The notes beneath the pieces are model-generated. The model was not told the origin of the DNA. It saw only the letters and a program-made list of their open reading frames with translations, and made no database searches. The position numbers were made by a program, and so were the translations under genes. Positions 58,290 to 64,000 of a DNA stretch of 64,000 nucleotides are shown here, piece by piece; the stretch's first letter is position 1; every line of letters starts with the position of its first letter. The stretch is taken from the NCBI GenBank assembly GCA_951799445.1, contig OX637288.1:10604501-10668500 (forward strand), read 5' to 3'. The DNA is from Pseudisothecium myosuroides. Its lineage: Eukaryota > Streptophyta > Bryopsida > Hypnales > Lembophyllaceae.

Positions 58290-60402
58290 CAGTTAATCCA
58301 TGAGTATCAGAGGTGTAGATTAGAGCAAGGGAGACCACCATGGTATACACACACCGCCATGCTTGGGCAACAGTGCGGCACTACCTGCCAGCAAACTTTG
58401 AAGTGCCTCATAATTCAAGCTGCAAAAGTAGTTAATGTGAATTAATGTAGATGTATAGGACAAGAGTAGCCATGTTCTTGCAATTTTTTTTGACTGGAAA
58501 TGTCGCACAACACATGTATTGGGCCAAGGAAGGAACACTTTGGACTTAGTCGTGGTGACAGCTATGGAAAAAATTCATAAACTTTCTGTACTCGACCATA
58601 CAATAATTATAAATATTTATATAGTATCAAATGTCAAGAAATTAGTGTCGGCAATCTAATTTAACTATTTAATAGTGTAGTATATTTTGATTATGAGATT
58701 TTCAGATTTTTAAGCATGTTCTGTATCACATAGGAATTTTATTCACTTTTTCTTCAAAAATTCATGGTAATGGACAATTTCAAAAAAATAAAAAAATCTC
58801 ATGATATACACGAGACATGTGATTTCATCTCTGAAAAATAAAATTAAAGGATTTCACTCATAAGTAGCAACAAAATACGCAACCCTATCACCAAAGTAGT
58901 GAGCCACAAATTATTAGAACACATTCATCAAATGCTTTTAGTCCTTGGTGTCCTTATACTTACAAAACTTGTCCAAAAGCTTCCAAAAAACTTTCATTAT
59001 CAGGGAAAAAATGAAAAGTTCCAAGAAAACCTTGCAAGAGTGAAAGGAACGCCTTGTAGAGAGCAACTTCATGTAGAATCATTTTAGTGATCACAAACAG
59101 CTTTCTTGGGAGCCACATATTTTATTTGGAGTCCATCATTTCATGGTTTTGAAATAAAACATGGGTGTATTTTGAGGAGCCACATGGTTTGTTTTAGCTT
59201 GAAGATCCATCATTCCATGGAACTACTAAGTTATACCAATACAAGATCCTAAAACTGAAAAAATTCAAACAATGCAAGTAGGGCTCGGAAGTCTAAAGAA
59301 ACGAAAAACGCATTCCACCAGCAACAACCGTCGTTCTAAGTTAATCACTCTCTGAAATACTTCACTTCCGACTGATCAAGAATAATCACGACTACAATTC
59401 AAAAAATGAAAAAACAGAAACACACATCTTCCCAATCAACCCAAGATCAATCTATACAAAAATTAAACAATCAAATTTACAAGACTCGCAGCAACCCCGG
59501 CCTAAATTTAACTAATACTTGGGAAGCTTCAGAATCTTCATTTCATGAGTTTACAGTACTGTAAACTCATGAAATGTCCTGAGTAAGACAATACACAGCT
59601 CTAATCCACCCAGTCACCTAAGTTATACACATACATATATCCTGCTTCACTACACCAACCCAAATGTACCGTAAGTCATCTACCTCCAGTCCCTGCCTAA
59701 ACCTGGCTCAACCTACTCAAAACCGTCGCAACACTATAGCAGTTTATTAGTCGCAGCAAATCTGAGGTTTGAACAGAAATTGACGGTTTGCATATCTGCA
59801 ACATATACCGCATCTTCGATCTAGATCTCAATCATAAATGCGCTGCACAAAATAGACGTTATCAACCCAAGCGTAGTCAATACTTGAAACATACTGGAAT
59901 GTTTACTGCAAATGTTTACATACCGGGAAAAGTTTACAAACAGTATTGCTGGAGCCCTGTCAGTATTAATGTGCGGTAGTCAGCCTAATACAATTTAACC
60001 AACGTGTCTCCTGGTTTGCATTCGAACAGAACTGCCTCGTTTCCACTGCTCAGCTCACATCCAGTCAAGTGCTACATGACTCTCTCTATTTCGCCCCCTT
60101 TGTACTCAACCAATAATAGAGACGCCCACAGAATGAAGGCTATCATGCTCTCATCCAGGGTGTCATGGGGTGTCAATGGGTGTCAAATGGGTGTCATAGG
60201 CTTTACGTCTCCTTTACCAAGACAGGAACTTGAAGACGCCATGGCCTCCCTGCGCTACCACCTCACTCCAGGCAGGTAATCCGAACTCCCTGCACTTGCT
60301 ACCTACCTCACCTGCAAGTTGAGAACACTTTCATTGACGCTCCCCTCCATGAAAACCAAGTGGTAACTCACGCCCCACTATTTCACCAATTCTTTCCTGC
60401 TG
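58290..60402. other. Intergenic sequence upstream of the window's last gene end
   Basis: No gene is supported. GGTGTCAATGG-like text repeats four times at 60,157-60,200. The last few hundred bases should hold the 3' untranslated region of the DUF1644 gene on the minus strand. Confidence 0.5.
59539..59576. repeat. Perfect 38-bp palindrome
   Basis: CATTTCATGAGTTTACAGT is followed directly by its exact reverse complement, with no loop. It is AT-balanced and lies in non-coding sequence. Confidence 0.95.
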
Positions 60403-61533
60403 CTACAAACCATGTCCTCTTCCTCCACGCTCCCGACTCCGGCGCCGGTGACTCCTGGACCCAATGGCTCCACCAGTATTCTCGTTACTTGAAGCTGGAT
60501 TGCCAGCTCCCAACAACCTGTTGGCGTTGTTGCCCGCCATAGCCTCCCCCCACAGAGCGCTTCGCGCAGCACTGTTACGAGATGAATTATGGAACCGTCC
60601 TCGAACCAGTGAACCTGGAAGCCCTCGTCCTCCAGCCATCGACGGCTGCCCAAATACTTGGAACAGCAGAAACACCGTCCACCAGTTGCCATCATCCCCA
60701 GGGTAATCCGTATCATCGCCTTCCTCCTCGTCCCCACCGTCGTCGCCCTCAATCACGTAGTCTCCAAACACTGTTGCACCCGGCATGGTGCTCAGCACGT
60801 CTCCGAGCTCACGCTGGCGCTCCAGCTGCATCCACTTGTCTAGTCGACTGCGATCAATCTCTGATGGTCGAGCTGAGGGGTGTGTGCACCGCGCGTGCTT
60901 TCGAAGCTCCTCATATGGCCCGTGGAAGGTGCAAGCCTCTTGTGCACAGGAACGGAGCTTCTGGTTGAGGTGACTGCGAGCAGCTTCCACCACTTTCCAC
61001 CCCTTCACTTTCCCTCTGCAAAGCGGGCACAGAAGCTCCCCTGCATCGGTTTCAGTGGCAGCATCACTGCTGCCCACAACTACAGACACTTGACCTAAAC
61101 CTGTTTCCTCTCCAACGGCGTCGATTTCGTACTCGGACGCATGTGGGGGAGCTCTCTCGTCTTCGGAATCTGATACTCTGTTCACAACTGCACGCTCTGT
61201 CTCGCGCAACCTGTGGGTGTTCAGAGATGGTAGGGCATCCCGAAGCTCGTGAGCCTTTCGGTACTGGTCCAGGCAATTCGAGTGGCGATAGCTCGTGTCG
61301 CACATGTAAGGGCGACATCCCTTTCCATAGGAACTGCAGATCAACAACACGGCATTGTGGGGATGCTCCATGCACACGGGGCAGGTGGCTTCCTCCCATT
61401 CCTTACGCTCTGCGGCATCCTCGCCGTCTGTGGAACAAGTTTCCTGGGCCACGCTCTGGCCGTAGCGAGAATAAGGCTTGTAGCGCAAACCCTGGGAGCC
61501 GGAGGACAAATGTTTGCGCGACTCCTTCGGCAT
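60403..61533 (-). CDS. DUF1644 family zinc-finger-like protein
   Basis: A single open coding exon of 376 aa that needs no splicing. The function of DUF1644 proteins is mostly unknown; rice members are linked to stress responses. Seen: basic N-terminus; EWEEATCPVCMEHPHNAVLL (Cys51, Cys54) followed by CSSYGKGCRPYMC and DTSYRHSNCLDQ, the family signature; an acidic linker (about 118-165); LLCPLCRGKVKGW (Cys169, Cys172); and a C2H2-like unit (Cys196, Cys201, His213, His218) with FHGPYEELRKHAR. Then come ERQRELGDVLSTM, an acidic run (262-282), WWTVFLLFQVF, and an Arg/Gly/Ser-rich tail. The start ATG is followed by PKE, as in relatives. The signature text is nearly identical to angiosperm members, which makes the family call firm. 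Confidence 0.95.
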   Translation of the reverse strand: MPKESRKHLSSGSQGLRYKPYSRYGQSVAQETCSTDGEDAAERKEWEEATCPVCMEHPHNAVLLICSSYGKGCRPYMCDTSYRHSNCLDQYRKAHELRDALPSLNTHRLRETERAVVNRVSDSEDERAPPHASEYEIDAVGEETGLGQVSVVVGSSDAATETDAGELLCPLCRGKVKGWKVVEAARSHLNQKLRSCAQEACTFHGPYEELRKHARCTHPSARPSEIDRSRLDKWMQLERQRELGDVLSTMPGATVFGDYVIEGDDGGDEEEGDDTDYPGDDGNWWTVFLLFQVFGQPSMAGGRGLPGSLVRGRFHNSSRNSAARSALWGEAMAGNNANRLLGAGNPASSNENTGGAIGSRSHRRRSRERGGRGHGL

Positions 61534-62830
61534 CCTGCTCCCACATTGTTTCCCATCACGTCAAGTCAACCCACATGTCTACATCGTCAACAACGAACTA
61601 CCGTTAACTCACAAACATTTGCTACATACACCAATTTCTATCTCCACTCCATATGGGGATGTTTGCGCGACTTCACAAGCACCGTCATGCTACACGCCAC
61701 TTTCAACCTATCATACTCTGAAAAGCCATTATTCACACGTATCCACACCCGAAAAGAAACCATAGTACCAAGATCCGATTCTCAGACTACTCTCTCACCA
61801 GTTCAAAATTACAAGAGATGCGCAATATCGACCAACTATACTTTACACAGACGCAACGACGAGCTCACACGACATCCGATTCGCAAACACATGCAATCTC
61901 ATCCAAGAAGCAAAAAGAAATAATCCAAATCAATCACCTGCTAGATCTCGCAAAACGAGCGCACTGCTTCAAATTGGCAGCCTTCTTCAAATCAAATTTC
62001 TACCTCTCCGAACCAGTGACCCCGAACCAGCCAAAAACAACACCACGTCGCTTAGGGCTCCAAACAAGCCCTTCACACCTCGCCTTCGCCCAATTATATC
62101 TCCACGCCCATCCAATATCCACGACTCCCTCCTCTGACGCCGTCGCGCACAGCCACGGGAAACACGTCCGTCTAGGGTTTCCAGAACCTTCCGTCACCGA
62201 ACAATCCCCCCAAATTTGAACGTCACCCAAACACACTCAACCACACTTCCAGGCAGTTCCACCACACAAATCTGAACCTCTTACCCTCCACTTCACCCGG
62301 CGCACAAGAAAAGCCTTCACCACCTCCACACACAAATTGCCCGAACCAAGATCACCAAAACGGAAATCACCACTCCCGTTCAAAGTTCAAACCCCAAAAG
62401 CAAACAACCCAACCCCCGATTAGGGCTCCAAATTCGGGACGCAAATCAAAATCTCCCAATCGCGCTTCGTACATCCAAAGCGTCACCCCCGCTCTGAAAA
62501 CGAAAATTTCGTCTGGCAATCCTCCTGGCCTGGCGCCCCGTGAGCGTAGGGTTTCAAAGGCGCTTTGAGTCAAACGGTTCGTCGTTCCGAGGTACGATGA
62601 AGGCGCCCAGTCGTCGTCGTCGTCGTCGTGCTCAAGCTCCTCCGGCCTCCATCGCCAACACGCTAAGTTAAGTGACGGACGAGCGTGAATCGCGTGTGGG
62701 AGAGACGAAGAAGAAGACGACGATCTGAGTGGGAGTAACTTAGTGACGATGTGAGGAGCGCAAGCGCACTTGCGGAGGAAAAGACAAACAAATGCTGACA
62801 AGCGCTCCTGCAAATGGAGGTTCAAGAACA
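61534..62830 (-). promoter_or_regulatory. 5' leader and promoter region of the DUF1644 gene
   Basis: The minus strand holds the leader, probably with an intron, and the promoter. GC content rises from about 62,440, and a (GTC)n run lies at 62,614-62,630 on the + strand. A 152-codon minus-strand frame (62367-62825) includes a run of aspartates from this trinucleotide repeat and is not called as a gene. Confidence 0.4.
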
Positions 62831-63352
62831 GGCAGGCAGCGGAGAAGGAAGGAGCAGAAGAGAGAGAAGAGAGAAGAAGGAAGAAGGCGAGAAGCGGACG
62901 GACGAACGGACGGAACGGGAACGACGCGTCCTGGTCACGTCAATCTCGATTTCGTCGTGGTCGTGGCGTTGTTGTCATCGCCGCCGTCGGGGCCCCAGGC
63001 AGTGCGGTTCGTGGATTGCTTCTGGACCATTCCGCACACACAGGCTCGGGATGGCTCGGGATGGTTCGGGATGGTTCGGGAAAAACCGGAGGTTAAGTTA
63101 GTGCAAAGTGAGCTACAGTAGTGAAAATGAGAAAATACCTTAACCGGTTGGATTTTAAAAGCACAAAAAACATTGTGGTGAGAAATCTAGAGTTTTGATT
63201 ATTGTAGAAATTGAAGGAAAATAACCCGTCAAGTTCAAAAAAATTCGTGAACACTACATATTGGGAGAACAAATCCATTGAACCCATAATAAGGGCATTG
63301 CCACCAACTTCACATACAACATGAAAAGTCATTTCGAGGATCAAGCCCCACG
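62831..63352. other. GC-rich upstream flank with a 10-bp tandem repeat
   Basis: 62,840-63,040 is GC-rich and purine-biased (GAGAAGAGAGAAGAAGG). At 63,041-63,080 the unit ATGGTTCGGG (with variants CAGGCTCGGG and ATGGCTCGGG) occurs four times. No gene is seen. Confidence 0.6.
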
Positions 63353-63690
63353 CTAGAACAGTAGTTGTCATGTGTCCGGCTTCATGCTACAATAACCTTG
63401 TTGCAACTTTGTTGCTGCTAGGACCCTCGTGAAAATTGCTCCCTCTTGCCAATGTTGCTCCAGCTCATGCAAATGTTGCTCCCTCTTCGACTAACACTTG
63501 CCTTGTAAGTAGTTGCGTGAGCTCTTGTGTGAATTCAAAAGACCTCATAAACACCATGGACGGAGCATTGTGGCGTCTCTCTACAAAGAGCAGAAAGCAA
63601 TAATAGTGATGTAGTGGAGCCCAAAAGTGTCGCCTTTCTGCTAAAGTCGTAGTCATGTATGTCTTGAAGTTTGTAGTAGAGTTGTTCTAA
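63353..63690. mobile_element. Diverged copy of the PIF/Harbinger-type MITE
   Basis: Flanking text AAGCCCCAC precedes both copies. The left end CTAGAACAG and the right end GTTGTTCTAAG are decayed forms of the 34.8-kb ends. AGTGGAGCCCAAAAGTGTCGC is shared exactly. The minus-strand frame again starts MTTTLAERRHFWAPLHH. Confidence 0.6.
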
Positions 63691-64000
63691 GTGAAGGTAA
63701 ACTAGCCTATTCCAAACATAAAGATTTGCACAAAAGATTCTTTTGCATTTACAAGGCAAATTATACCCAAAATTTCAATTTTTTTAAAGACAGCTACCTT
63801 ATGCATGAAACCCATACAAGTTTCCTTGCAATGGAATTTTTCATTTGTTTTAAGAAATTTAAAAAAAAAAACATACAAGGTAAGCCTTACATAAGATTTT
63901 CCATGGGCAATAAATTTTATCCATATTGATCATCCAAACACATCTTTCTCATTCCAAAGGAGGGGTTTGCTTAAACTTTCTTTATAAATACTCTTTTGTC
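63691..64000. other. AT-rich end of window, nothing recognised
   Basis: Short open frames only; no repeat ends or RNA genes seen. Confidence 0.6.

Noticed and set aside
62367..62825. 152-codon minus-strand frame upstream of the DUF1644 gene
   Set aside because: It covers a trinucleotide repeat (aspartate run) and GC-rich leader sequence, has no recognisable domain and overlaps open frames on the other strand.

Overview
The window is nuclear DNA of a land plant. Five spliced or single-exon plant genes sit as GC-rich islands in very AT-rich, repeat-filled sequence. Intron sizes (about 80-1000 bp), long intron-bearing 5' leaders and compact gene clusters fit a bryophyte (moss-like) genome better than a seed plant. 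That placement is an inference; the sequence alone does not fix the species.

Layout. 1-2.0 kb: a 52-bp minisatellite and a ~230-bp degenerate tandem array. 2.2-8.8 kb (+): a ten-exon ALMT-type anion channel gene (627 aa). 8.8-17.2 kb: AT-rich DNA with inverted-repeat elements. 17.3-19.4 kb (+): a four-exon rhomboid intramembrane protease (467 aa), convergent with 20.5-25.5 kb (-): an eleven-exon type I inositol polyphosphate 5-phosphatase (624 aa). 25.7-45 kb: a gene desert of short transposon-like elements. 45.3-51.3 kb (+): a six-exon ERD4/OSCA (CSC1-like) membrane channel gene (739 aa) preceded by a tandemly triplicated promoter segment. 51.3-60.4 kb: repeats. 60.4-62.8 kb (-): a DUF1644 zinc-finger gene (376 aa, single coding exon). 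63-64 kb: repeats. Every exon model was checked for splice phase, and all five coding sequences close in frame. The genes do not form a pathway. ALMT and OSCA are membrane transport proteins, and the 5-phosphatase acts in phosphoinositide signalling, but no co-regulation is visible.

The most unusual content lies between the genes. At least ten short non-coding elements begin CCCCTAAAGGAC-like and end with the inverted copy, with TTAA at nearly every outer edge. In one case an element sits inside another exactly at a TTAA that is single in a sister copy and duplicated here. This is the footprint of a TTAA-specific DNA transposon (piggyBac-like, or another TTAA-using superfamily such as Sola3), represented only by non-autonomous (MITE-like) copies. 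A Stowaway-type MITE, a PIF/Harbinger-type MITE with TTA duplications, several near-perfect hairpins and many tandem repeats share the same desert.

No tRNA, rRNA, CRISPR array or intact transposase or reverse transcriptase gene was seen.
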